Below are positions 22,750 to 31,004 of a stretch of 55,153 nucleotides of DNA, in pieces. The number at the start of each line of letters is the position of its first letter. Position 1 is the stretch's first letter. Origin of the DNA: DATJFH01 sp035495815 (GTDB lineage Bacteria > Acidobacteriota > Terriglobia > Bryobacterales > Bryobacteraceae); assembly GCA_035495815.1 (NCBI GenBank), contig DATJFH010000061.1, positions 1 through 55,153 on the forward strand, given 5' to 3'. The notes under the pieces are model-generated. The model was not told where the DNA came from. It was given only the letters and a program-made list of their open reading frames with translations, and did no database searches. The translations under genes were made by a program, and so were the position numbers.

Positions 22750-25329
22750 CTACTTCACCGTCACCCAGATCGGCGAGCTCCACGCGGTCTGGCCGTCCTT
22801 CTGAGTGATCCGCAGGTAGTAATAGCTTGTCCCCGGCGCCGGGTTGTTGTCACGGAACGTGAAGGATACGTCTTGGGTCCCCGGCGTCTGCTCCGAAATG
22901 TACTTGTTGTTCCGGATGATGCTGACTTTGTCTACCGCCGCCGTCCCGCGGATCTTCACGCGCAGATCCGGGACTCTGTCCGCCTTGAAATCGTCTCCCA
23001 TGAAGTGATCGCCCATCCAGTATTCGAGGTAGATGTTGTCGGTGGCCGCATACGTCCGCCGTTTCCGTATCGCTTCGATGATTCCTTTGCGGCTCGGGTC
23101 GTCGGAATACACCAGCGCGTACGAAAGATGCGTGGACCCGTGATCGGAACTCGCGATCGTCCCCAGCCGGTACCCTTTCGCCCACGCGTTCCACACGAAT
23201 CCCTTCGCCTGGTAACTCCCGGCCCGGCCGGCGGGCGCGTTCGTCTCCGGCTTGGCCGCCCCGAATGCGTTCTCGTGCTCGTAGCTCGTGCGGGCGCCCT
23301 GGAAAATCTCCACCACCGGCTCCAGTTCCCGGTCGTTGTCCCGCCAGTCGGTCCCCATGTTCGTTCCCGACGTGTGGGAAATGGCGATGCCGCCGCTCTT
23401 GCGGATCTCCTCGTACAGCAGCTTCGTATCGTTGCCCACCATGTCCCGCGAGACCGCCTCGTAAGTGGACCAATACTCCGGCACGTCCGCCCGGAAATGG
23501 TACTTCACCACCGGAATGTTGCGGTACGGATGAATGATATTGCGGTGGCCGTTGGGATACGTCGCCGACCGCTCGTATCCGAACAGCGCCCGGTAGCGCC
23601 CCGGTACCTGGTGCATCTCGGTCAGCTTCTGCGTGATCCACCACCAGTACTCCACGTCGCCGCCCGCGCTGTGGTCGGTGACCGCGCCGAAATCCATGGA
23701 CGCCGCGTCCAGCATGTAGCGGAAGAATTCGGGTACCGAGCCGTCGCGGCTGCCGCCGCCGTCCGTCGAAAGCTCCGTGTGCCGGTGCAGATCCCCGCGG
23801 TAAATCCTGAAAGCCTTCCTGTCGATGGTCACCGACGCCGAGCGCAGGAACTTCACGTCGCCCGCCTCGTCCCCTTCCGCCGCCGCGTTGCGCGTCACCT
23901 GGATCGACTTCGGGGCGATCAGCCTGGTGGGCTGCACCGGCGTGGACGGCGTGAGCACGCAGGACATCACCTGGTTCGAGCGTGGATACTGGATCTGGCT
24001 GTCGTCGCGGTTGTCGGTGTGCCAGAACACCCAGAACTGGCCGTTCGGCGCCATGGCTGCCGACGTGGTGGAGCTGATGCGGTCGCGGCTCTGCGGCATC
24101 TGCGTCGCCGGCGACCAGGAATCCCCTTCGTAGTAGGTGGCGTACGTGTTCCAGTACACCTTGTATCCGGACATCATCGGTATCTGGTTGCTCTGCACTT
24201 GCCACGGCCGCGACCAGGAGCTGGCGTGCTCCACCTTGTGCCGGAATACCAGCCACACCCGCCCCGTTCGATCGCAATACAGCCGCGGCGCCTGCAGCGC
24301 GTTCTGCTCGGCTTCGAGCATCGAGCCGGCGGGATCCGCGGCCGGCTCCATCCATCGCCCGCTTTCGAGCACCTTCATCCGGATGGCGCGGGACTGGCCG
24401 ATCTGCGTGCCCGTGGCCTTCACGCCCAGGGTCCGGCCGCCGGTGTCCTTGCCCCAGTTGAGTCCCCAGTCTTCATAGGCGATCCACAGCCGCCCGTTGC
24501 GGTCGTAGACGGCGGTGGCGTTGGTTTCCCCCGCCGGTGTCGCGGCCACGGCGGTCTCCGGACCCCACTGTCCGCCGCGCAGCGTGCGCGAGTAGACGTC
24601 GTAATTTCCGGACCGGTAGCTGTCCCACACCACCGTGGCGTTTCCCGAAGCATCCACGGCCACGTCCGGCGACCAGTCGTCCGCACCGTCGCTCGTGACT
24701 TGCATCGGCTTCGACCACTGGCCGCCCTCGCAGGTGCGCAGGAAAATGTCCGACTGCCCGTTGCGGAAGCCCTGCCACACCAGCCACAGCTTCCCCTTCG
24801 AATCGGCGAACAGCCGGTGATGGATGTCCGGCAGCGGATCTTCGCTCAGCCGGATGGGTCCGGTCCAGCGGTCGCCGTCGAGCCGCGCCGCGAACAGGTC
24901 CCAGTTGGAGCGGTCGGTGTCGGTGCGCGGATAATCCACCTGCTGCGACCAGACGAACCAGGGCTTCCCCTCCGCGTCGATGGCGGCCTGCGGCGCCCAC
25001 ACGTCCCCGCTGACTCCCGGAATCGGGAAGGAAGTATACCAGACGCCGCCCGAGAAGCGGCGCGCGTGAATCTCTTCGCGCAGTCCGCTGTAGGACGACC
25101 ACACCGCCCAGATGTCGCCGTTCGCCGCCGCCGCGCCGGAAGGAAAATCGTTCTGCCGCGAGACCATTCCCAGCGGGGTCACGCCGCTCAGCCAGGCCAC
25201 CCGCCCGCCCTTGGCCTGCTCGAGCGACGGTCCCGGCGTGTTGGGAGCGTTGTTCTGCACGCTGCCGAGTTGAGCCGCAAGCGGACCTGCGCCGAGACAC
25301 ACGATGAGAACGGCGTAAAGCTTTCGCAT
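22750..25329 (-). CDS. Secreted beta-propeller protein with C-terminal PHP/DUF3604-like domain
   Basis: 859-residue exported protein. The signal peptide is MRKLYAVLIVCLGAGPLAAQ. Residues of about 45-450 contain repeated propeller blades with WxVW and DxxGxxWxVW patterns, such as DIWAVWSSY, KPWFVWSQQ and KLWLVWQGF, similar to sialidase/BNR-like repeats. From about residue 510 a PHP-type metal-dependent hydrolase begins, with RGDLHRHTELSTDGGG, TDHSAGGD, HPYRN and SSDHGS, a DUF3604-like arrangement. A final Ig-like strand set closes the protein. It may bind and hydrolyse an extracellular phospho- or glycoconjugate; the substrate is unknown. TATCAT 7 bases before ATG suggests a leaderless transcript. 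Confidence 0.8.
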   Translation of the reverse strand: MRKLYAVLIVCLGAGPLAAQLGSVQNNAPNTPGPSLEQAKGGRVAWLSGVTPLGMVSRQNDFPSGAAAANGDIWAVWSSYSGLREEIHARRFSGGVWYTSFPIPGVSGDVWAPQAAIDAEGKPWFVWSQQVDYPRTDTDRSNWDLFAARLDGDRWTGPIRLSEDPLPDIHHRLFADSKGKLWLVWQGFRNGQSDIFLRTCEGGQWSKPMQVTSDGADDWSPDVAVDASGNATVVWDSYRSGNYDVYSRTLRGGQWGPETAVAATPAGETNATAVYDRNGRLWIAYEDWGLNWGKDTGGRTLGVKATGTQIGQSRAIRMKVLESGRWMEPAADPAGSMLEAEQNALQAPRLYCDRTGRVWLVFRHKVEHASSWSRPWQVQSNQIPMMSGYKVYWNTYATYYEGDSWSPATQMPQSRDRISSTTSAAMAPNGQFWVFWHTDNRDDSQIQYPRSNQVMSCVLTPSTPVQPTRLIAPKSIQVTRNAAAEGDEAGDVKFLRSASVTIDRKAFRIYRGDLHRHTELSTDGGGSRDGSVPEFFRYMLDAASMDFGAVTDHSAGGDVEYWWWITQKLTEMHQVPGRYRALFGYERSATYPNGHRNIIHPYRNIPVVKYHFRADVPEYWSTYEAVSRDMVGNDTKLLYEEIRKSGGIAISHTSGTNMGTDWRDNDRELEPVVEIFQGARTSYEHENAFGAAKPETNAPAGRAGSYQAKGFVWNAWAKGYRLGTIASSDHGSTHLSYALVYSDDPSRKGIIEAIRKRRTYAATDNIYLEYWMGDHFMGDDFKADRVPDLRVKIRGTAAVDKVSIIRNNKYISEQTPGTQDVSFTFRDNNPAPGTSYYYLRITQKDGQTAWSSPIWVTVK

Positions 25330-25336
25330 GGAATCG

Positions 25337-25342
25337 ATGATA
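25337..25342 (-). promoter_or_regulatory. Candidate leaderless promoter -10 of the propeller-PHP gene
   Basis: TATCAT (one mismatch to TATAAT) ends 7 bases before the ATG at 25329, the position expected for a leaderless message. No Shine-Dalgarno is present. Confidence 0.4.
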
Positions 25343-25347
25343 ACCGT

Positions 25348-26211
25348 TTACAGAACGGCCTTGATGAAGTCCATCACATCCGGACCCCAGATCTCCGTGC
25401 CGATGTTCCAGCAGGCGAATGCGCCGTGCCCTTTGCGATGATCGTCATCGGCTCCGAAAGCGGGATAGAGCTTGGCCCGGTTCGCTCCGCCCTTCTTGCG
25501 GATGGCTGGGCCGAGCACCTCGCTCGGGCCCGTGCTGTAGTCGTTCTTTGCCTGCAGCAGGAAGATCGGCGCCCTGCCGTTGGCGATCGCCTCGAGCAGC
25601 CGCTCCCGCAGCGGTATCATCCGCCACGACATGGCTGCCGGGGCAAAGGAGATATACCCGCGAATGCCCGGGATCTTTTCCGCCGAAACCAGGGTCTGGA
25701 TGCCGCCGTAGGACACGCCCGACATCACGATCCGGTTCTTGTCGACGAACGGCCTCGCGCGCAGCCAGTCCACCGCCGCCGCCACGTCCCGATTGTAGAC
25801 GTCGTGCAGCGGAATCATTTCCTTCCATGCCAGCTCTTGCTGGTCCTTGTACTTCGCCAGCAGCCGGTTGTTGATGTCGACGATGTATTCGCCAGGCGAA
25901 TGGCCGTGTCCGTGCCGGTGCGGGATGAAGAAGACGAATCCCTTGCTGTTGTAAAAGGCCGCCAGCTCGGGCTGCCATCCCGGCTTGGCTTCGCTGCCGT
26001 GGTTCCAGATCAGCGCCGGAAACGGACCGTTGCCCTTGGGCTTGTACAGAAATCCCTTCAGGACCAGATCGCCGTTCGCGAAGGAGACCTCCTCTCCCAA
26101 CTCCTGGCCCGGCGCCAGCTCGGGCCTCTGGGGATGCGCCGCGATACGGTCGGCCAATGTGGGCGCGGCCACCGCCGCCGCCGCCAGAACCGCCGGCAAT
26201 GCGTATTTCAT
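25348..26211 (-). CDS. Secreted alpha/beta hydrolase (dienelactone hydrolase-like)
   Basis: 287-residue exported alpha/beta-hydrolase. The signal peptide is MKYALPAVLAAAAVAAPTLA. The oxyanion region is ALIWNHGSEAKPG, the nucleophile Ser lies in MSGVSYGGIQTL, the acid is Asp in LQAKNDYSTGP, and the catalytic His is in KGHGAFACW near the C-terminus. The order matches dienelactone-hydrolase and S9/S15-like esterases of the DUF-type family. The start is 3 bases after the DinB stop, so the two are one transcript. The ester or peptide substrate is unknown. Confidence 0.85.
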   Translation of the reverse strand: MKYALPAVLAAAAVAAPTLADRIAAHPQRPELAPGQELGEEVSFANGDLVLKGFLYKPKGNGPFPALIWNHGSEAKPGWQPELAAFYNSKGFVFFIPHRHGHGHSPGEYIVDINNRLLAKYKDQQELAWKEMIPLHDVYNRDVAAAVDWLRARPFVDKNRIVMSGVSYGGIQTLVSAEKIPGIRGYISFAPAAMSWRMIPLRERLLEAIANGRAPIFLLQAKNDYSTGPSEVLGPAIRKKGGANRAKLYPAFGADDDHRKGHGAFACWNIGTEIWGPDVMDFIKAVL

Positions 26212-26214
26212 CGC

Positions 26215-26706
26215 TTACAGTCCTTTGTAAAAGGTGATCAAATCGGTCCCCGCCGGCGCGCGGCCGAGCTGCCGCAGCAGGGTCGTCACCTGGCCCCGAT
26301 GGTAGCTGGCGTGATTCACCAGGTGCAGCACGATCTGCCACACCGGGGTTTCGAAAGGATCGCCTTTTACGTTGCGGTACGCCGCGATGCGGTCCCAGTC
26401 TTGAGCGCCGAGTCCTTCGGCCCAGGAGACATACCGGTCGAGAACCGCCAGCCATTGCGTTTTGAAGCCGGCCAGGTCAGCTTCCGGAGCGTAGGCGGCC
26501 AGGTTGCCGGTAGGCGCGCCCATCAGGCGGTCGAACCAGATCGCGTCGGCCTGGTAGATGTGGTTGAGCGTGCCCCGCACGCCGCCGTAGGAGTTTCCCA
26601 GGTCGCGGGCGGATTCTTCGGGGTGGAGGTCCTCGACCGAATCGAGAACCCGCCGCGTCGCCCAGGCGCTGTAACGCAGCTGCAAAACCAGAGACCCAAA
26701 ATCCAT
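26215..26706 (-). CDS. DinB family protein
   Basis: 163-residue four-helix-bundle DinB/YfiT-like protein. The metal-binding triad is visible as His49 in TLNHIYQAD and His132 and His136 in VNHASYHRGQV. The related families bind a divalent metal and include thiol-dependent transferases; the precise function is unknown. TAGAAT lies exactly 6 bases before the ATG with no Shine-Dalgarno, the classic spacing of leaderless mRNAs. It is followed after 3 bases by the secreted hydrolase gene. Confidence 0.87.
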   Translation of the reverse strand: MDFGSLVLQLRYSAWATRRVLDSVEDLHPEESARDLGNSYGGVRGTLNHIYQADAIWFDRLMGAPTGNLAAYAPEADLAGFKTQWLAVLDRYVSWAEGLGAQDWDRIAAYRNVKGDPFETPVWQIVLHLVNHASYHRGQVTTLLRQLGRAPAGTDLITFYKGL

Positions 26707-26712
26707 CCCAAG

Positions 26713-26718
26713 ATTCTA
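26713..26718 (-). promoter_or_regulatory. Candidate leaderless promoter -10 of the DinB-family gene
   Basis: TAGAAT, then 6 bases, then ATG. This spacing places the transcription start on or next to the A of the start codon. The surrounding 26707-26903 gap holds no other gene I can support. Confidence 0.42.
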
Positions 26719-26903
26719 TCGCACGGACGACGCTTGCGGCCCGCGTCCGCCGCTGTTTCGGGACTGCCACACTCGTGTCCCGGGCAGCATGAAAATGCCG
26801 GCCGCGCAGGAACTCGCCCCGCCCTTGACCCCTGCCCCGGCGCCGACCCTACAACGCCGCGAGCCCCCCATTTCAGGGTCGCGGATTTCTCCGCCGCCGG
26901 CGC

Positions 26904-27329
26904 TTATTTCTCGAGAGAGGATGCCAGCGTAATGTTGGCCTTCAGCAGCTTCGAAATCGGACACCCGGTCTTGGCGTTGCCCGCCGCTTTGTCGAACGCC
27001 TCCTGGCTGGCCCCGGGAACTTTCGCCTTCAGCTCCAGATGGCTGGACGTCACCTCGAAGCCGTTGGCCGTCTTTTCCAGGGTCACCGTCGCCGTCGTCT
27101 CGATCCGGTCGGCCGTCAGTCCCGCTTCGCCCAACTGCGCCGAGAGCGCCATCGAAAAGCAGCCCGCGTGCGCCGCGGCGATCAACTCCTCGGGATTCGT
27201 TCCCACTCCGTTCTCGAATCGGGTCGAGAACGAGTATTGCGTGTTCGACAGCACGCCGCTATCGGTCGAGATGGTTCCCTTTCCGGCTTTCAAATTGCCT
27301 TGCCATACGGCGGAAGCTTTGCGTTGCAT
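26904..27329 (-). CDS. osmC: OsmC-type peroxiredoxin
   Basis: 141-residue OsmC/Ohr family thiol peroxidase that reduces organic hydroperoxides. The peroxidatic Cys57 is in AAHAGCFSMALS and the resolving Cys123 in KTGCPISKLL. The N-terminal Arg-containing strand SFSTRFEN and GTNPEELIAA match the OsmC branch more than Ohr. A strong AAGGAGG lies 6 bases before the ATG, in contrast to many neighbours. It is transcribed divergently from a small secreted-protein gene across an AT-rich 94-base gap. Confidence 0.93.
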   Translation of the reverse strand: MQRKASAVWQGNLKAGKGTISTDSGVLSNTQYSFSTRFENGVGTNPEELIAAAHAGCFSMALSAQLGEAGLTADRIETTATVTLEKTANGFEVTSSHLELKAKVPGASQEAFDKAAGNAKTGCPISKLLKANITLASSLEK

Positions 27330-27423
27330 TGAATCCTCCTTGTTGAACTCGGACCAGAATAGTGGCCGCGGCCGAATTTATATTAAACTGAATACGCATC
27401 GACGCGCCCGCGCGCCCCGAGCC
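27330..27423. promoter_or_regulatory. AT-rich divergent intergenic region (osmC / small secreted protein)
   Basis: The gap contains GAATTTATATTAAACTGAATAC, a clear AT island in GC-rich surroundings. It offers TATAAA (minus, plus-strand 27377-27382) and TATATT (plus, 27379-27384) as overlapping -10 candidates. No convincing -35 elements are seen. Confidence 0.35.
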
Positions 27424-27822
27424 ATGTACAAACTTAGCAGATTTTCCCGATTTCTCCTGCCTCTGGCGCTGGCGGCGCTCATCGCTTCCGGGTTGGACCT
27501 GAGCGGAAAATGGACCGGGACCATCGTCATTCATGACTCCGCCAGCGGGACCAAGATCGAAACACCGGTCGAACTCAACCTCGAACAAAAGGGAGGAGTC
27601 CTCTCCGGCAAGATCAGCCGGGAGAGCGATCCGGAAAAGGTGGAAATCCGAAACCCCAGGATCGAAGGCGACCGCTTCAGCTTTGAGGCTTCGTCGGAAG
27701 AAACCCAAAGCTCCATGCGGTTCTCGCTGAAGGTGCAGGGCGAGACGATGCAGGGGGACATGAAGGGCGCCGCCTCGGGCAACGACATCGTGGCGAAAGT
27801 TTCCTTTACCAGAATGAAATAG
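27424..27822 (+). CDS. Small secreted hypothetical protein
   Basis: 132-residue predicted exported protein. MYKLSRFSRFLLPLALAALIASG is a signal peptide or anchor. The mature part starts LDLSGKWTGTIVIHDS and continues with alternating strands such as VELNLEQKGGVLSGKISRES and FSFEASSEE, giving a small beta-barrel pattern like lipocalin-like/DUF-type domains common in Acidobacteria secretomes. No catalytic motif is seen. There is no Shine-Dalgarno before the ATG. It precedes the MoxR operon by 87 bases and may be separate from it. Confidence 0.7.
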   Translation: MYKLSRFSRFLLPLALAALIASGLDLSGKWTGTIVIHDSASGTKIETPVELNLEQKGGVLSGKISRESDPEKVEIRNPRIEGDRFSFEASSEETQSSMRFSLKVQGETMQGDMKGAASGNDIVAKVSFTRMK

Positions 27823-27909
27823 ATTGCCGCGACGCGGCATAACTCCTTCGAACCGCAACCAGGCTCGCCGGGATGCGTATGATATTCTTAGCTTATATGA
27901 GGGCCGAAG

Positions 27910-28698
27910 ATGCGCCTGCGGATCCTGATCGTCGCTAGCGTCGCGATTCTCGGCTGTTTCACCGTCATGCAGGCTCAGCGGGGCTATATGCCGTTCGGCG
28001 ACGAGGACAGCCCCGCGCCGCTGCCCCCCGACGCCGCCGAGAAGACCGAATGGGCCTTCGCCCGCCTCATCTACCCCTCCGGACGCTTCTACGGGCTGCG
28101 CGGCTACTGGTCCATCGACGCGCCGAAAGCGGATCGTCAGTTTGCGCTCGGCGTGCGCCGCCTCACCCGCATTCATACCCGATCGAAAGAGGAGAATGTC
28201 AGCCTTGACGGCGACGAAATATTCAAGTGGCCGTGGATCTATGCCGTCGAAACCGGTCACTGGGTCCTCTCGGACGAGAATTGCAAAAAATTGCGCGAAT
28301 ACTTCCTCCGCGGTGGATTCATGATGACGGACGATTTCCACGGCTCGGACGAATGGGAGGTTTTTCTCACCGGCATGAGCCGCATCTTTCCCGACCGGCC
28401 CATCGTCGAAATCGAGAACAGCGACGCCATCTTTCACGTTCTCTATGACTTGAACGAGCGCGTGCAGGTGCCCGGCATTGTTAACTATCCTTTCCACCAG
28501 ACCTATGAGAAGGACGGCGTGGTCCCGCACTGGCGCGGAATTTACGATGACCGCGGGCGAATCATGGTGGCGATGTGCTTCAATCAAGATAACGGCGACG
28601 CCTGGGAGTGGGCCGACAGCCCGCACTACCCTGAGAAGTACGCGTCGCAGGCGTACCGGACCGGCATCAACTACATCATCTACTCCATGACACACTAG
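27910..28698 (+). CDS. DUF4159 protein, first gene of the MoxR operon
   Basis: 262-residue exported protein with signal MRLRILIVASVAILGCFTVMQAQ. The rest matches the DUF4159 pattern: FARLIYPSGRFYG, the EIFKWPWIY segment, LREYFLRGGFMMTDDFHG, then PIVEIENSDAIFHVLYDL and NYIIYSMTH at the end. The fold resembles the glutamine-amidotransferase-like domains of VWA proteins in the same operon, but no catalytic triad is evident. DUF4159 genes often sit with MoxR/DUF58/BatA genes. TATGAT at 27878-27883 and an AT-rich stretch upstream are weak promoter candidates. The next gene follows after 38 bases. Confidence 0.85.
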   Translation: MRLRILIVASVAILGCFTVMQAQRGYMPFGDEDSPAPLPPDAAEKTEWAFARLIYPSGRFYGLRGYWSIDAPKADRQFALGVRRLTRIHTRSKEENVSLDGDEIFKWPWIYAVETGHWVLSDENCKKLREYFLRGGFMMTDDFHGSDEWEVFLTGMSRIFPDRPIVEIENSDAIFHVLYDLNERVQVPGIVNYPFHQTYEKDGVVPHWRGIYDDRGRIMVAMCFNQDNGDAWEWADSPHYPEKYASQAYRTGINYIIYSMTH

Positions 28699-28736
28699 AG
28701 ATACCTCGGAAGCGCTCCAGGACAGCAGGCGAAGAG

Positions 28737-31004
28737 ATGTTCGAATTCTTGTTCAAGTATCCGGCGACTGTATTCTCGAAAGGGCAGTTTGTGCTGCTGT
28801 CGGCGCTGCCGGCGTGGACTCTAGCCCTGGCGATTCTGGCGATCGCCGCCGGGCTCGCCTGGCACGTGAGGCGCCGCCGCGGGTTTCTCACCGGCGCCCG
28901 TCCGGTCGCTATCTGGCTGCTCGAAACCGCGCTGGCTGCCTTGATGCTGTTCCTGCTCTGGCATCCGGCCATCAGCATCGCCACTTTGCGCCCGCAGCAG
29001 AATATTGTCTCCGTCCTCATTGACGACTCGCGCAGCATGAGCATCCGCGAAGACGGGAAGACACGCCTCGAGCAGGCGACCGGCGGTCTCAACAGCGGCG
29101 TGCTGGAAGGCCTGCGGAAGCGTTTCCAGGTGCGCCTCTATCGCTTCGGTAAGGACGCTGAGCGCATCGATAAGTTGGAACAGGTCACCGGCGCCGCCCG
29201 GGCTTCGCGTATCGGCGACGGAATTCTGCAGACGCTGGCCGATTCCTCCACGCTCCCGCTGGGCGCCGTGGTTCTGCTCAGCGACGGCGCGGATAACTCC
29301 GGCGGCGTTGACCGCGAGACCATCGGCCAGATCCGCCAGCGGCAGATTCCCATTCATACCGTCGGATTCGGGAAGGAGAAGCTCGACCGCGACGTCGAGA
29401 TCAGCGACGTCAGCCTGCCGTCCCGTACGCTCGCCGACGCCCGGCTCGCGGCGCAAGTCAGCTTTCGGCAATTCGGCTACAGCGGCCAGAAAGCCAAGCT
29501 CTCGGTCCGCGACGGCGGTAAAGTGCTGGCCTCCCAGGACGTCACGTTGAAAGGCGACGGCGCGCCGCAATCCGAGCAGCTTCAGTTCAATGCCGGCATC
29601 GCCGGCGCCAAGAGCTACCAGTTCTCCGTCGAGCCGCTGCCGGGCGAAGAGAATACCGCCAACAACGCCGTCACCCGCATGGTGAATGTCGAAGCCAGCA
29701 AGCCGCGCATCCTCTACATAGAAGGTGAGCCGCGCTGGGAGTTCAAATTCATCCGCCGCGCCGTCGAGGACGACCGCAGCCTCCAGCTCGTCACCATCCT
29801 GCGTACCACCCAGAACAAGATTTACGTGCAGGGAGCCGTCGACAAGAAGGAGCTCGAAGACGGCTTCCCGGCCCAGGCGGAAAAACTGTTCGGGTTCTCG
29901 GGTTTGATCATCGGGGACGTGGAAGCCAATTATTTCAGCGCCGCCCAGCAGGAGCTGATCCGCGAGTTCGCCAACCGCCGCGGGGGCGGTGTGCTGTTCC
30001 TCGGCGGCCGCGCCACCCTGTCCGACGGCGGGTATCCGCATTCGCCGCTGGCCGAGCTGCTGCCCGTCAAGCTGCTCGAGCGCAAGGATACCTTCCACCG
30101 CGATCCGGCTGCCTTCGAGCTGTCCGCGCTCGGCCGTGAGAGCGTCATCTGCCGCCTCGAAGAGAAGCCGGAGCGCAACGTCGAGCGCTGGAAAAAAATG
30201 CCCGTGCTGGCCGACTTCCAGGAAGTGGGCGAGGCCAAGCCCGGCGCCGTGGTTCTCGCCGAGTTGAACGCTCCCGGAAAGAAGAAGTCGCCCCTGCTGG
30301 TGACCGAGAATTACGGCCGCGGTCGCACCGCCCTGTTCGCCACCAGCGGAAGCTGGCGCTGGCAGATGATGCAGGACCACACCGACCGCACGCACGAGAT
30401 GTTCTGGGGCCAGCTGCTCCGCTGGCTGGTCACCGACACCCCCGGCCGCGTGTTGACCAGCCTGCCCAAAACCGTGTTCGCCGACGAGACCAAAATCCCG
30501 CTCCGCGCCGAGGTGCGGGACAAATCGTTCAAGCTGATGTCTAACGTACGGGTGGAGGCGCGCATCGTGGGACCGGAAGGCATCGCCGCGGCCGTGGAAA
30601 TGAACCCCGCGCCGCTCGAAGAAGGCGTCTACACCGCCGATTGGACCGCCGAGAAGCCCGGATCCTACGTGGCTGAGGTGATCGTCAAACCGGCCGAAGG
30701 CTCCAAACCCGACTCCGAAGATCTGGGCCGCGACGTGGTCATGTTCCGGCGCGAGGACGGCGTCGCGGAGAGCTTCCGCTCCGCCCAAAACCGCGAGCTG
30801 CTGGAGAAACTGGCCGAGCAGACCGGCGGCCGCTACTATACCGCCAGGGACATGAACAAGCTGGCCGACCAGATCTCCTATTCCGAAGCCGGAATCACCA
30901 CCCGCGAAACCAGGGACATCTGGGACATGCCCGTGATCTTCCTGTTCGCGCTCTCCCTGCGCGCCATGGAGTGGATGCTGCGGCGGAAGTGGGGCGTGGT
31001 GTGA
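28737..31004 (+). CDS. Membrane VWA/glutamine-amidotransferase-like protein
   Basis: 755-residue membrane protein. Two TM helices lie at about 26-44 and 57-75, with a third near the C-terminus (PVIFLFALSLRAMEWML). A VWA domain starts with the MIDAS D96-x-S98-x-S100 in LIDDSRSMS. After Ig-like segments a class I glutamine-amidotransferase-like domain begins at about residue 325 (ILYIEGEPRWEFKFIRRA), followed by GGGVLFLGGRATLSDGGY. No catalytic Cys-His-Glu triad is apparent, so it is probably a binding module. This architecture is typical of BatA-related operons. The GTG of the next gene overlaps the stop (GTGA). Confidence 0.85.
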   Translation: MFEFLFKYPATVFSKGQFVLLSALPAWTLALAILAIAAGLAWHVRRRRGFLTGARPVAIWLLETALAALMLFLLWHPAISIATLRPQQNIVSVLIDDSRSMSIREDGKTRLEQATGGLNSGVLEGLRKRFQVRLYRFGKDAERIDKLEQVTGAARASRIGDGILQTLADSSTLPLGAVVLLSDGADNSGGVDRETIGQIRQRQIPIHTVGFGKEKLDRDVEISDVSLPSRTLADARLAAQVSFRQFGYSGQKAKLSVRDGGKVLASQDVTLKGDGAPQSEQLQFNAGIAGAKSYQFSVEPLPGEENTANNAVTRMVNVEASKPRILYIEGEPRWEFKFIRRAVEDDRSLQLVTILRTTQNKIYVQGAVDKKELEDGFPAQAEKLFGFSGLIIGDVEANYFSAAQQELIREFANRRGGGVLFLGGRATLSDGGYPHSPLAELLPVKLLERKDTFHRDPAAFELSALGRESVICRLEEKPERNVERWKKMPVLADFQEVGEAKPGAVVLAELNAPGKKKSPLLVTENYGRGRTALFATSGSWRWQMMQDHTDRTHEMFWGQLLRWLVTDTPGRVLTSLPKTVFADETKIPLRAEVRDKSFKLMSNVRVEARIVGPEGIAAAVEMNPAPLEEGVYTADWTAEKPGSYVAEVIVKPAEGSKPDSEDLGRDVVMFRREDGVAESFRSAQNRELLEKLAEQTGGRYYTARDMNKLADQISYSEAGITTRETRDIWDMPVIFLFALSLRAMEWMLRRKWGVV

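Noticed and set aside
26716..26964. An 82-codon minus-strand frame between osmC and the DinB gene
   Set aside because: It overlaps the 3' end of osmC in another frame, is Gly/Arg-rich and has no ribosome site or family resemblance.
22873..27423. A long plus-strand open frame (more than 1500 codons) across the minus-strand genes up to the small secreted protein
   Set aside because: It is antisense to the PHP, hydrolase, DinB and OsmC genes and has Arg/His/Pro-rich composition. Only its 3' end from 27424 looks like a real gene.
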